Shown: in pieces, positions 1 through 8,774 of the stretch
How the letters are laid out: each line of letters begins with the position of its first letter
Numbering within the stretch: position 1 is the first letter of the stretch
NCBI RefSeq assembly: GCF_000518985.1
Contig: NZ_JAEQ01000018.1
Coordinates: 9,114 to 73,113 of the forward strand
DNA: 64,000 nucleotides
Source: Chelativorans sp. J32
GTDB taxonomy: Bacteria; Pseudomonadota; Alphaproteobacteria; Rhizobiales; Rhizobiaceae
Reading direction: 5' to 3'
Made by a program: the position numbers and the translations under genes
Notes under the pieces: generated by a model
Seen by the model: the letters and a program-made list of their open reading frames with translations, nothing else
What the model was told of the DNA's origin: nothing
The model's database searches: none

Positions 1-886
1 CATCCCGTTTCTGGATGAAACGGCGAAGGAGCTCGCCTGTGACGCGGTGCTCGTCTGCGATACGGATATGTGGGATGCCAAGACCCCGGCCATCACCACC
101 ATGCTGCGCGGGCTTGTCGGCCAGGAGATGACGATTACCTGTGCCGATCGCGATCTCCACTCCGGTATGTTCGGCAATGCCGCACGCAACGCGCTGACCC
201 TCATGACCGAGATTCTGGCAAGCCTGAGGACGCCCGACGGCGGCGTTGCCATCGAAGGCTTCTACGACGGCGTGCAGGAACTGCCGGACGAAGTGCGCAA
301 GATGTGGTCGCGCCTGCCCTTCGACGAGGAAAAATTCCTTGCCGATGTGGGCCTGTCGATCCCGGCGGGGGAGAAGGGCCGCTCCGTGCTGGAGCAGGTC
401 TGGTCACGTCCGTCCTGCGAGATAAACGGTCTTTGGGGAGGCTACATCGAGCCGGGTTTCAAGACGGTGATCCCGGCCAAGGCCCACGCCAAAGTCTCCT
501 TCCGCCTCGTGGCGGGCCAGGACCCGCAAAAGATCCGCGATGCCTTCCGTGCCCATGTTGAGGCTCGCCTTCCGGCCGATTGCACAGTCGAGTTCGAGGA
601 TCACGGGCTTTCGCCCGCAGTCAGCATGCCGGCGGACGGTCCTTATCTCCAGGCCACGCTTGCGGCACTGACTGAAGAATGGGGCGACGCCGCCATCGCC
701 GGCACCGGCGGGTCGATCCCCATCGTGGGTGCGCTGAAAAAATATCTTGGCGCCGACGCCCTCCTCGTCGGCTTCGCCCGGTTCGACAACCGCATCCATT
801 CGCCCAACGAGAAATATGACCTGTCAAGCTATCACAAGGGCATCCGCAGCTGGGTGCGTATCCTCGAAGGGCTCGCCCAGGCATGA
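1..886 (+). CDS. M20 family dipeptidase (5' end missing)
   Basis: This is the C-terminal part of an M20 (peptidase T/ArgE/DapE-type) metallopeptidase that hydrolyses dipeptides or N-acyl amino acids in the cytoplasm. The reading frame is open from base 2, so the gene begins left of the window and the N-terminal zinc ligands are not visible. What remains shows the dimerisation-domain pattern DLHSGMFGNAARNA, followed by a return to the catalytic domain with the GTGGSIP stretch and the late histidine in RIHSPNEKYD, both typical of the CNDP/PepV-like dipeptidases. It overlaps the next gene by the four bases ATGA, so the two are probably translated together. The substrate cannot be told from the sequence. 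Confidence 0.85.
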   Translation, partial: IPFLDETAKELACDAVLVCDTDMWDAKTPAITTMLRGLVGQEMTITCADRDLHSGMFGNAARNALTLMTEILASLRTPDGGVAIEGFYDGVQELPDEVRKMWSRLPFDEEKFLADVGLSIPAGEKGRSVLEQVWSRPSCEINGLWGGYIEPGFKTVIPAKAHAKVSFRLVAGQDPQKIRDAFRAHVEARLPADCTVEFEDHGLSPAVSMPADGPYLQATLAALTEEWGDAAIAGTGGSIPIVGALKKYLGADALLVGFARFDNRIHSPNEKYDLSSYHKGIRSWVRILEGLAQA

Positions 887-1770
887 GGGTCCTGATCGAT
901 ACCGATCCAGGCATCGACGATGCCATCGCCATCCTCTTCGCGCTCGCCCACCCCGAGTTGGAAGTGGTGGGGATCACGACAGTGGCCGGCAATATCGGGA
1001 TCGGAACCACGACCAGGAACGCGCTGCGTATCCTCGCGCTTGCTGGAAAAAATGTGCCGGTGCACGCCGGCGCAAAAGGACCGCTCACCCGCGAAGGGGT
1101 GGATGAGACGCGCATCCACGGCGCCGACGGACTCGGCGGCGTCGCCTTCCCGGAGCCTCGAATTGAGCCCTCCGGGACGGACGCAGTGGCTTTCCTCTCG
1201 GAAACCCTGATGGAGCGCCCCGAAGGTACTATCGACATACTCGCGTTGGGACCCCTTACCAACATTGCAGAGCTGGTCACCCGGGCGCCAGAGGCCGCCC
1301 GCCGGATGAGGCGGCTGATTGCCATGGGCGGCGCGGTGCATGAGCGTGGCAATGTCGGTCCGCGCTCGGAATTCAACATCGCGCATGATCCGGAAGCCGC
1401 AGAGATCGTTTTTGCGGCCAGCCTGCCCTTCACGCTGATCCCGCTGGACGTGACGCGCAAGGTGCGCGCCGACCATGCCTATCTCGCTCGTCTTGCGGAT
1501 ATCGGCACCCCGCGAGCTCATGCCGTGCGCGATCTCATAGCCGCCTATTTCGATGCGACCACCGGCGGCGAGAGCAGACCGTTGCACGATCCCTGCGTGC
1601 CCGTTCTCGCACTTCGCCCCGAGCTCTTCCGTATCGAGAGCATGAAGCTTTCGGTGAACTGCAGCGCCAGCGAGCTCGCCGGGGCGATCGAACCCGGAAA
1701 ACATATGCTCGACGTCGCGATGGGAGTCGAAGCGTCGGAAGTGCTCGATCTTCTTTCAGGTGCACTTTAA
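883..1770 (+). CDS. Inosine-uridine preferring nucleoside hydrolase
   Basis: Cytoplasmic N-ribohydrolase that splits nucleosides into base and ribose. The protein is 295 aa, normal for the IunH/RihA family. The family calcium- and ribose-binding motif DTDPGIDDA is at residues 6-14, and the usual distal region with NIAHDPEAAE is present near residue 165. It starts with ATG inside the ATGA overlap with the upstream dipeptidase, so it is a translationally coupled salvage gene. Whether it prefers purine or pyrimidine nucleosides cannot be read from sequence. Confidence 0.88.
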   Translation: MRVLIDTDPGIDDAIAILFALAHPELEVVGITTVAGNIGIGTTTRNALRILALAGKNVPVHAGAKGPLTREGVDETRIHGADGLGGVAFPEPRIEPSGTDAVAFLSETLMERPEGTIDILALGPLTNIAELVTRAPEAARRMRRLIAMGGAVHERGNVGPRSEFNIAHDPEAAEIVFAASLPFTLIPLDVTRKVRADHAYLARLADIGTPRAHAVRDLIAAYFDATTGGESRPLHDPCVPVLALRPELFRIESMKLSVNCSASELAGAIEPGKHMLDVAMGVEASEVLDLLSGAL

Positions 1771-1786
1771 CGCTACACACAACCAG

Positions 1787-1815
1787 AAGGAGCAACAGGC
1801 ACTTGCGCGCTCCTT
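1787..1815 (+). terminator. Possible weak terminator after nucleoside hydrolase
   Basis: Inverted repeat AAGGAGC / GCTCCTT (7-bp arms, 15-base loop) 16 bases after the nucleoside hydrolase stop, followed by two further T residues. The long loop and short T tract make it weak. It lies between two convergent genes and could serve either strand. Confidence 0.35.
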
Positions 1816-1828
1816 TTGAATCGACCCG

Positions 1829-2989
1829 TCAGCTGCCTCGGAGCTCTCCGCGCACGATCTCGCACCAGTAGCGCACACCTGCCGGTATGGCCGCATCATT
1901 GAAGTCGTAACGGCTGTTGTGGTGCAGCGCGCCATCCTTCGCGGGTCCGTTCCCCAGCCACGCATAGCAACCCGGCACCCGGATACCGAATTCTGCAAAA
2001 TCGTCGCCGGCAGTGGATGGCGGGAAATCCGTCAGCACGTTCTGAGATCCCACGGCCCTTATCGCGGCGGCCTGTGCCAGCTCCGTGGGACCCGCCGCGT
2101 TGACCACTGGCGGAATGCGCCGATTGAACCGGTATTCGGCTGTAACGCCGTGCGCAATCGCCACCCCCTCGGCGAAACGCCCGATCGCAGCCTCGAGTCG
2201 GTCACGTATTTGCGGCGTGTACGCCCGGGCCGTTCCGCCGACCTTCGCCACATCCGGTATCACATTGAGCGCGGCGAAATTTCCGGCCTCAACCGCGCAG
2301 GCGCTGACGACTGCTGATTCGAGAGGGTCGATCTCGCGAGCCACAATCATATGCAACCCGGCAAGGAACTGCCCCATGGCCGCTATCGGATCACGGCCCA
2401 GATGCGGCTTTGCCCCATGGGTGCCAATCCCTTGGAAGTTCACTGTCCAGCTGTCGGAGGAGGCGAGTTGCGGCCCCTTCACAACGGCGATCTGATCGAC
2501 CGCAAGACCGGGCATATTGTGTAAGCCATAGGCCGCATCCACCGGAAAACGATCGAAGAAGCCGTCGGCCACCATCGCCTTTGCGCCGCCTCGCCCTTCC
2601 TCGGCGGGCTGGAAGACGAAATGAACCGTTCCGGAAAAGTCCCGCGAAGCGGCAAGCTCGCGAGCAGCGCCGAGCAGCATCACGGTGTGACCGTCATGCC
2701 CGCAGGCATGCATCTTGCCGGAAATGGTGGACCTCCACGGCTGCGAACCCAATTCGGGCATGGCGAGCGCATCCATGTCGGCGCGAAGCGCGATTGCGCG
2801 CCTGCCGTCGCCTGCCTTGAGCGTGCCCACCACTCCCGTCCTGCCGAGGCCGCGGGTGACTTCCAGACCGAGCACCTCCAGCTGCTGAGCCACGATGGCG
2901 CTGGTCCGTTCCTCCTCGAATCCGAGTTCCGGATGCGCATGAAGATCGCGCCGCAAGGCCACCAGTTCGCTCAAAACCTGTTCGTTCAT
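1829..2989 (-). CDS. M20 amidohydrolase (hippurate hydrolase-like)
   Basis: Metal-dependent amidase of the M20D (HipO/ILR1-like) family that removes acyl groups from N-acyl amino acids or related conjugates. Length is 386 aa, as expected. The metal-binding motif HACGHDGH is at residues 94-101 and QPAEEG, with the catalytic glutamate, at 127-132; LHNMPG follows. No signal peptide, so it acts in the cytoplasm. The ATG is preceded by GGAG at good distance. It runs convergent to the nucleoside hydrolase and divergent from the phosphoribosyltransferase gene, so it is a single-gene unit. Natural substrate unknown. Confidence 0.88.
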   Translation of the reverse strand: MNEQVLSELVALRRDLHAHPELGFEEERTSAIVAQQLEVLGLEVTRGLGRTGVVGTLKAGDGRRAIALRADMDALAMPELGSQPWRSTISGKMHACGHDGHTVMLLGAARELAASRDFSGTVHFVFQPAEEGRGGAKAMVADGFFDRFPVDAAYGLHNMPGLAVDQIAVVKGPQLASSDSWTVNFQGIGTHGAKPHLGRDPIAAMGQFLAGLHMIVAREIDPLESAVVSACAVEAGNFAALNVIPDVAKVGGTARAYTPQIRDRLEAAIGRFAEGVAIAHGVTAEYRFNRRIPPVVNAAGPTELAQAAAIRAVGSQNVLTDFPPSTAGDDFAEFGIRVPGCYAWLGNGPAKDGALHHNSRYDFNDAAIPAGVRYWCEIVRGELRGS

Positions 2990-3057
2990 CTGCCGCTCCG
3001 ATTGCGCGGGCCGTCGCTCGGCCTATGTTGCCCCTTGTTCTGACATCAGGGGCATCG

Positions 3058-3741
3058 ATGCAAGTCGCACCACATGAGTTCTGGCAACAACTTCATGCCG
3101 AGGATGGATTGCCCGAAGGCGTCCAGCGCGGCGGAACGGCCTTTGCCGCCGCCCTGCCCGACGGACGGCGCATCCTTCTGCCGATACGCGTCCTGCCCGG
3201 TGCAGGCGATAGGGCCGTTGCATCCCTCATCGTGAACCAGGCCAGTTTTGCCGTACTCGATGCGCTCGCCGACATGCTTGCCGATGCGCTGCGTCCTTTG
3301 GCGCCGTCCGTCATCGTCGCCGTCCCGACACTCGGTCTACCGCTTGCCGAAGGCATTGCGCGTCGTCTTGGACATGCCCGGATGGTGCCGCTCGGTACAA
3401 GCCGGAAATTCTGGTACGATGATGCCTTGTCCGAGCCACTCAATTCGATCACGACGCCTGAACAGGCGAAGCGCCTCTATATCGATCCGCGCATGCTGCC
3501 GCTGGTCAAAAACGGCAGAGTTGCCGTTGTAGACGATGTGCTTAGCAGCGGCTCCTCCATGAGATCGGCCCTTCGCGTCCTGCGGCACGCGGGTGTTGTG
3601 CCCGTCGCGATCGCGGTTGCGATGCTCCAGGGCGAAGCCTGGCGCGCGCCAATCACGGAAGAGGCAGGCGGATGCCCAGTGCTCGGCGCAATCGCCACGC
3701 CACTCCTCAAGAATGGAAGCGAAGGCTGGGAAGCCGCCTGA
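3058..3741 (+). CDS. Phosphoribosyltransferase-like protein
   Basis: Type I phosphoribosyltransferase fold of 227 aa. The PRPP-binding loop is visible as VAVVDDVLSSGSS at residues 155-167: hydrophobic strand, two acidic residues, then the glycine/serine loop. I prefer the ATG at 3058 over an in-frame ATG at 3025 because AGGGG lies just upstream of 3058. The base partner cannot be assigned: it is not a clear match to Apt, Hpt, PyrE or Upp. It could act as a salvage enzyme with the nearby nucleoside hydrolase, or be a regulatory PRTase. It converges on the LysE gene with 6 bases between stops. Confidence 0.7.
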   Translation: MQVAPHEFWQQLHAEDGLPEGVQRGGTAFAAALPDGRRILLPIRVLPGAGDRAVASLIVNQASFAVLDALADMLADALRPLAPSVIVAVPTLGLPLAEGIARRLGHARMVPLGTSRKFWYDDALSEPLNSITTPEQAKRLYIDPRMLPLVKNGRVAVVDDVLSSGSSMRSALRVLRHAGVVPVAIAVAMLQGEAWRAPITEEAGGCPVLGAIATPLLKNGSEGWEAA

Positions 3742-3747
3742 ACTCCA

Positions 3748-4365
3748 TCAGTGACGGACGGCGATTGCTGCCGCAGCTCCCGCCATGAAGGCGGCAGCGG
3801 TCTTGTTGAGTGCCTTCAGCGCGCGCGGAGCTTGCAGCAGGAGGCGCGCCTTTGCAGCCAGCGCAAGATAAGGAACCAGCACAATGAGAAGCACCACGAC
3901 AGTGCACAGTGCCAGCATGCCATAATCGAGGAAGGTAAGGCTTCGCAGGTCCACAAGCGTGGGCGCCAGCGCCAGATAGAAGATCATCGTCTTGGGATTG
4001 CCGAGCGTGACGAGAAGGCCGGCCATGAAGCTGGAGAAGGCTCCGCCCTTTCCCCTGCGCGCCTCGATCTTTTCGGCGGAGATTCCTGAGGTCCAGAACG
4101 TCCATGCGAGCCAGGCGAGATAAGCCACTCCCAGCCATTTGACGATCAGGAACACCGTTCCGAAGGTCTGCGCGACCAGAGCAAGGCCGAGTACCACAGC
4201 CGTAAGATAAGTGAGGTCTCCGAGCACGAGGCCGAAGGCCATGAAAAGGGAGGAACGGAAGCCCGAACCGAGTGCGCGCGCAACAAGGGCCGTGACACCA
4301 GGACCCGGAATTGCCGCGGCTACGGCCAAAGCGCCGCCATAGGTGATCAGTCCCGCAAGGGTCAT
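3748..4365 (-). CDS. LysE/RhtB family amino-acid exporter
   Basis: Inner-membrane transporter of the LysE superfamily, 205 aa with about six hydrophobic segments. The N-terminal segment carries the family pattern PGPGVTALVARALGSGFRSS (residues about 21-40), and the usual GNPKTMIFYLAL motif appears near residue 124. Members export amino acids such as lysine, homoserine or threonine; the substrate cannot be predicted here. It stands alone between a convergent phosphoribosyltransferase and the end of the sugar operon. Confidence 0.85.
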   Translation of the reverse strand: MTLAGLITYGGALAVAAAIPGPGVTALVARALGSGFRSSLFMAFGLVLGDLTYLTAVVLGLALVAQTFGTVFLIVKWLGVAYLAWLAWTFWTSGISAEKIEARRGKGGAFSSFMAGLLVTLGNPKTMIFYLALAPTLVDLRSLTFLDYGMLALCTVVVLLIVLVPYLALAAKARLLLQAPRALKALNKTAAAFMAGAAAAIAVRH

Positions 4366-4445
4366 CGCCCGATTTCTCCTATCCGCCTGCCAAATTGATA
4401 AACGAAAAGGAGAAACAAGTCAGCGCCCGCTGCGCGCGAAAATCC

Positions 4446-5339
4446 TCAGCTCACCAGAGCAGAGGCTCCGCCGGCCGCCTGCACCGAGCGGCTACCCGCG
4501 TCGACCGCAGCGGCAAGGCACTCGCCGGGGGATTTGCCGTCCAACCAGGCATCGATAAATCCGGCATTGAAGGCATCGCCCGCACCGGTTGTATCGACGA
4601 CGGGCACCTTGGGCGCCGACCGGCTGACGATTTCGCCCGCCATGCCCAACATCCCGCCTTCAGCCCCAAGTTTCAGCACCACCACGGGGAAGCGCCGCAT
4701 GAGGATTTCCATCGCTTCGCGGGGTTCGCTGGTACCGGTCAGCACGCCTGCCTCTTCCATATTGGGCAGGAACAGATCCACGCCCTCACAACGGTCGAGG
4801 AAGGCCGGATCGCGGATGAGGGTGTCGTCCCAGCTCGGATCAAGCGACACAGAAAGGCCGTGTGCCTTCGCCCGCGGCACCAGACCGGGGATCTCCACCA
4901 GTGTCGCATATTCGGCAATGTGCAGATGGTGCGCCTCCGGCCAGGCGAGAGCCGCCTCCAGCGTCGCGGGATCGGCGGTGCCTGCGCGGCGCGAAAGAAA
5001 GGCGCGCTCCTCTCCTTCGATCATTGCGGCGGTCACCTGCGGCCCGGCATCGGGCGCATGGTCGATGAAGCGCAGATCGATTCCATGCGAGGCGAGCTGC
5101 GGCTCCATTGCTGCCGATAACGCATCGGTGCCATAGCGGGCGACAAGCGCGGTGGCTCGGCCGAGGACGGCACTATGGGCGGCCGTGATGAAGGCGCCGC
5201 CGCCAAGCGCCAGCGTCAGATCGCGCGCGAAAATCTCGCGGCCAAGCCGCGGCATGCCCGGCAACCCCGTGAAGATGAGGTCGCAATAGATGCGCCCGAG
5301 GCTGAGCACAGCCCCACGGCCCGATTTTTGCGATGTCAT
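4446..5339 (-). CDS. PfkB family carbohydrate kinase
   Basis: Ribokinase-family sugar or nucleoside kinase, 297 aa. The C-terminal signature DTTGAGDAFNAGF, containing the catalytic aspartate and the anion hole, is present near residue 250, and the N-terminal glycine-rich part (ALGGGAF) is recognisable. It is the last gene of a six-gene minus-strand operon and overlaps the ATPase gene by four bases. The natural reading is that it phosphorylates the sugar, or a product of it, imported by the ABC transporter encoded upstream. Confidence 0.85.
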   Translation of the reverse strand: MTSQKSGRGAVLSLGRIYCDLIFTGLPGMPRLGREIFARDLTLALGGGAFITAAHSAVLGRATALVARYGTDALSAAMEPQLASHGIDLRFIDHAPDAGPQVTAAMIEGEERAFLSRRAGTADPATLEAALAWPEAHHLHIAEYATLVEIPGLVPRAKAHGLSVSLDPSWDDTLIRDPAFLDRCEGVDLFLPNMEEAGVLTGTSEPREAMEILMRRFPVVVLKLGAEGGMLGMAGEIVSRSAPKVPVVDTTGAGDAFNAGFIDAWLDGKSPGECLAAAVDAGSRSVQAAGGASALVS

Positions 5340-6406
5340 AGGCGGCCTAGCGCTTTTTCGGTCTTTGCGTCGAAGAGGTAGAGGGAGCCCGGCGCGGCAC
5401 GCGCCGTCACCTGACTTTCCACCGCGGGCACGATGCGGCCCGGGGCAGTGGCGACAACATCCGTGCCGGCAATATCGAGATGCACGAGTGTCTCGGCACC
5501 GAGCGGCTCCACGGCCGTCACCACACCCGTGAGAGCGATGCCGCCGCCATTGCCTTCGCCTATGGTGAGATCATGCGGCCTAACGCCCACGAGCACATCG
5601 GCCGTTTGCAATTTTCCGGCGTCGATGCCCGGAACCACGGCACCGCCGACGGTCAGGCCGCCATCTTTAGCGCTGCCCGGCAGCAAATTCATCGCCGGGC
5701 TGCCGATGAAGCGCGCGGTGAAGACATCCACAGGATTGTCGTAGAGCTCGATCGGTGTGCCGACCTGCAGGATATTCCCGTCGCGCATCACCACGATGCG
5801 GTCTGCCATGGTCATGGCTTCGACCTGGTCGTGCGTCACATAAACGGTCGTGGTGCCCAGCCGCTGGTGCAGCCGCTTGATCTCGATGCGCATAGCCGAG
5901 CGGAGCTGGGCGTCGAGATTGGAGAGTGGTTCATCGAACAGGAAGGCGGCGGGGTTTCGAACCATTGCGCGGCCAATGGCGACCCGCTGGCGCTGTCCGC
6001 CGGAGAGCGCTGCAGGCCTGCGTTCGAGCAGCTCTTCGAGCCCCAATATGCGCGCGGCCTCGCGAATGCGCTTCTCCTTCTCCGCCTTGGGCAGACCGGA
6101 GGTGTAGAGGCCGAAGCCGATATTCTGGCCCACCGTCATATGCGGATAGATGGCGTAGTTCTGGAACACCATGGCGATGTTGCGCTGCTTGGGCTCGCGC
6201 TGGTTCACCACCTCGCTGCCGATCCTGAGCACACCGCCGGAAATGTCCTCCAGCCCCGCGATCATGCGCAGCGTCGTGGACTTGCCGCAGCCGGAGGGTC
6301 CGACGAAGACGACGAACTCGCCATCTTCTATGGCAAGATCGATGCCCTTGACCGCCGTCACGCGGCCGTACTGCTTTGTGAGACCTTCAAGTTCGATCCT
6401 TGCCAT
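5336..6406 (-). CDS. Sugar ABC transporter ATP-binding protein (UgpC/MalK type)
   Basis: ATPase that energises the import complex on the inner face of the membrane. The 356-aa length is standard for the UgpC/MsmK group: ABC domain of about 240 residues plus a C-terminal TOBE/OB regulatory domain. Walker A GPSGCGKST is at residues 36-44, signature LSGGQ near 137, Walker B FLFDEP near 155, and the switch histidine follows in VTHDQ. It lies behind the lyase-like gene and before the kinase, with ATGA-type overlaps on the kinase side. Confidence 0.92.
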   Translation of the reverse strand: MARIELEGLTKQYGRVTAVKGIDLAIEDGEFVVFVGPSGCGKSTTLRMIAGLEDISGGVLRIGSEVVNQREPKQRNIAMVFQNYAIYPHMTVGQNIGFGLYTSGLPKAEKEKRIREAARILGLEELLERRPAALSGGQRQRVAIGRAMVRNPAAFLFDEPLSNLDAQLRSAMRIEIKRLHQRLGTTTVYVTHDQVEAMTMADRIVVMRDGNILQVGTPIELYDNPVDVFTARFIGSPAMNLLPGSAKDGGLTVGGAVVPGIDAGKLQTADVLVGVRPHDLTIGEGNGGGIALTGVVTAVEPLGAETLVHLDIAGTDVVATAPGRIVPAVESQVTARAAPGSLYLFDAKTEKALGRL

Positions 6407-7920
6407 CAGGCCTGCTCCATGAGTGCGGCAAATTTCTCGCTGAGCTCGTGCGCGGCTCGTGTTCTCCGCTCCGCGTTGCGTTCGGCGCGCTCGGCAAAAT
6501 CCCGCGCTTGCTGCCGGTAGCTTTCAAGCGCAGCGGCAAGCGGCTCCGGCGCCGGTCCGCCGAAGCGCGTGCGCACGGCCACGAAATGCTCCGGCGAAAC
6601 GAGTTCGGCGAAGGTCTCGGCATCCATCAAGGTCTTGCGCCCGGTGGACTTCTCGAAAGCTTCGATGAAGGCCGGATAGCCGTCGGTCGCAAGATCGCCA
6701 TCGGCCGCAACCACGGCCCGGGCCACCGCTGCCGCGATCTCGTGCCCTTCACGGAAGGAGAGTCCTTCCCGCCGCACCAAGCTGTCCGCAAGCTCGGTGA
6801 TCGTGATACAGGAGCGGCGGATATTCGCTGCCACGCGTTTCGGATCGATGCGGATCTGCGACACGAGCGCTGCAAGCAGGTCGAGCACACGATAGGCGCT
6901 GTCGAAAGCCTGGTAGCCCATGCCCTGTGTCTCGCCTTCCGAGTCGTTCATGTCGGTGAAAGGCGTATTGTGCATCACGTCCAGCATGGCGCGGGCACGC
7001 CCAAAGGTCTGGCTCGCAAGGTGCCTCAGATGCTCGATCGGCACCGGATTGCGCTTCTGCGGCATGATCGAGGAGATCTGCACCAGAGCGTTCGGTACGT
7101 AGACCTGGCCGACCTCGAAACTTGTCCAGAACTGCAGGTCCTGGATGGGACGGCCCAGATGCAGGAACATCAACTCCATCGCACCATAGGTGGCCGTGGT
7201 GTAGTCAACGGCTGCGATGCAGCTATAGGAATTCTGAAGCGGGGCGGAAAAGCCCAAAAGCTCCGCCACACGCATGCGGTCGATAGGAAACCCGGAGGTG
7301 GTGATTGCCGCGGCTCCCATGGGCGATAGATCAACGATCTCGCGCGCCGCATGAACCCGTTCGATGTCGCGGATCAGAACCTCGATCACCGCCGAAAGGT
7401 AATGCCCGAAGGTCGTAGGTTGCGCCGGCTGGCCATGGGTATAGGCGACGATGAGCGTGTCCTTCTCGCGCTCGGCCGCTGCGATTAGCGCCCCCAGAAG
7501 TCCCTGCGCCTTATGCAAGAGGATATCGATGCGCTCCTTCAGCCCGAGCTTGAAAAGCGTGTGGTCGATGTCATTGCGCGAGCGTGCGGTGTGCAGCCGC
7601 CCCGCAAGATCGGGCCCGAGCCGGGCCTTCAGCTCCTTCTCGATGAGGAAGAAGAAATCCTCCACCTCGCCCGTATAGGTAAGCTTGGAGACATCCACGT
7701 CGCGATCGATCGCCTCGAGTGCTTCCGCGACTGCCGCCGCCTGTTCCTTGTTCAGGATGCCGGTTTCGGCGAGCATCACAAGATGCGCCCGGTCGATGGC
7801 TCGAAAGCCTTCGACGTGGTGAGCCTTGGCGCCGTCGAACAGCGGCCTCAGCACCGTCTCCTTGTAGACGGGATCGGGAAAGATGCTCGTGTCTGTCTTG
7901 CGCGGATCGTCCATGGTCAT
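6406..7920 (-). CDS. Argininosuccinate lyase-like enzyme in a sugar ABC operon
   Basis: Member of the fumarase/aspartase superfamily closest in pattern to argininosuccinate lyase, which splits a C-N bond releasing fumarate. The 504-aa product is longer than ordinary ArgH (about 460 aa). The three conserved blocks are visible: HTARSRND at residues 110-117, THGQPAQPTT at 161-170, and the catalytic-serine loop SSIMPQKRNP at 283-292. The residue before that loop is Ile where the signature usually has Gly. The start at 7920 overlaps the permease stop as ATGA; a longer open frame upstream only shadows the permease gene. Its place between permease and ATPase genes suggests it acts on the imported compound, not in arginine biosynthesis. 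Confidence 0.8.
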   Translation of the reverse strand: MTMDDPRKTDTSIFPDPVYKETVLRPLFDGAKAHHVEGFRAIDRAHLVMLAETGILNKEQAAAVAEALEAIDRDVDVSKLTYTGEVEDFFFLIEKELKARLGPDLAGRLHTARSRNDIDHTLFKLGLKERIDILLHKAQGLLGALIAAAEREKDTLIVAYTHGQPAQPTTFGHYLSAVIEVLIRDIERVHAAREIVDLSPMGAAAITTSGFPIDRMRVAELLGFSAPLQNSYSCIAAVDYTTATYGAMELMFLHLGRPIQDLQFWTSFEVGQVYVPNALVQISSIMPQKRNPVPIEHLRHLASQTFGRARAMLDVMHNTPFTDMNDSEGETQGMGYQAFDSAYRVLDLLAALVSQIRIDPKRVAANIRRSCITITELADSLVRREGLSFREGHEIAAAVARAVVAADGDLATDGYPAFIEAFEKSTGRKTLMDAETFAELVSPEHFVAVRTRFGGPAPEPLAAALESYRQQARDFAERAERNAERRTRAAHELSEKFAALMEQA

Positions 7921-8774
7921 CCTTTCAGCCCCGCCAGCATCACGCCGCGCACGATGAAACGCTGCAGGACGAGGAACACGATGAGGGTTGGAATGGTCGC
8001 CAGGGCCGCACCCGTCATGATCATCTCCCACTGGATCGACTGCTCCACGGCGAAGCTCGAAAGGCCGACAGGCAGTGTGTAGTTCTCGGGGCTGGTCACG
8101 ACGATGAGCGGCCAGAAAAAGGCGGTCCAATTGCCAAGGAAGGTGAAGATGGCGAGCGCGGAGAGCGCCGGCGTCACCATGGGCATGGCGATTTTCCACC
8201 AGATGGTGAACTCGTTTAGGCCATCCACCCGTGCCGCTTCGAGAAAATCGTTCGGCACGGTCTCGAAGAACTGCTTCATGAGGAAGGTGCCGAAGGCCGT
8301 CATCATACCGGGGAACATGATGCCCCAATAGGTATCCAGCCATCCGAGCTGGCTCGACATCAGATACCAGGGGATGACCAGCATTTCCGTGGGGATCATC
8401 AGCGTCGAGAGGATGGCGAGGAAGACCAGGTACCGCCCGCGGAACTCGAACTTCGCCAGCGTGTAGCCGACGAGACTGTCGAAGAACACGTTTGAAACGG
8501 TAACCGTCGTCGCCACGACGAGCGAGTTGATGAACCAGCGCAGAAAGCGGCCGTCTGAGAGCACCCGGATATAGTTGTCGAGCGTCGGAGCGGCCGGGAT
8601 AAGCCTCAAATCATAGACCTGGCCGGCCGACTTGAGGGAAGTCGAGAACATATAGAGGAGCGGCGTGATGGTGATCAGGCCGCCGATGAACAACAATGTC
8701 CAGGCGATGATGCGGCCCGGCCGGATCTTGCTGCTGTTGGCGGCGAGTTCCACGGTGGATGCAGCGGCGGTCAT
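7917..8774 (-). CDS. Carbohydrate ABC transporter permease (MalG/UgpE type)
   Basis: Inner-membrane subunit of a CUT1-family importer, 285 aa with about six membrane segments. The cytoplasmic EAA loop that docks the ATPase is visible as EAARVDGLNEFTIWWKI, about 95 residues before the C-terminus. It overlaps its partner permease by four bases upstream and the lyase-like gene by four bases downstream, so the subunits are probably produced in step. Confidence 0.9.
   Translation of the reverse strand: MTAAASTVELAANSSKIRPGRIIAWTLLFIGGLITITPLLYMFSTSLKSAGQVYDLRLIPAAPTLDNYIRVLSDGRFLRWFINSLVVATTVTVSNVFFDSLVGYTLAKFEFRGRYLVFLAILSTLMIPTEMLVIPWYLMSSQLGWLDTYWGIMFPGMMTAFGTFLMKQFFETVPNDFLEAARVDGLNEFTIWWKIAMPMVTPALSALAIFTFLGNWTAFFWPLIVVTSPENYTLPVGLSSFAVEQSIQWEMIMTGAALATIPTLIVFLVLQRFIVRGVMLAGLKG

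Noticed and set aside
7921-8343. N-terminal extension of the lyase-like frame across the permease gene
   Set aside because: The extension is antisense-free shadow of the permease reading frame; the ATG at 7920 with ATGA overlap gives the family-typical N-terminus.
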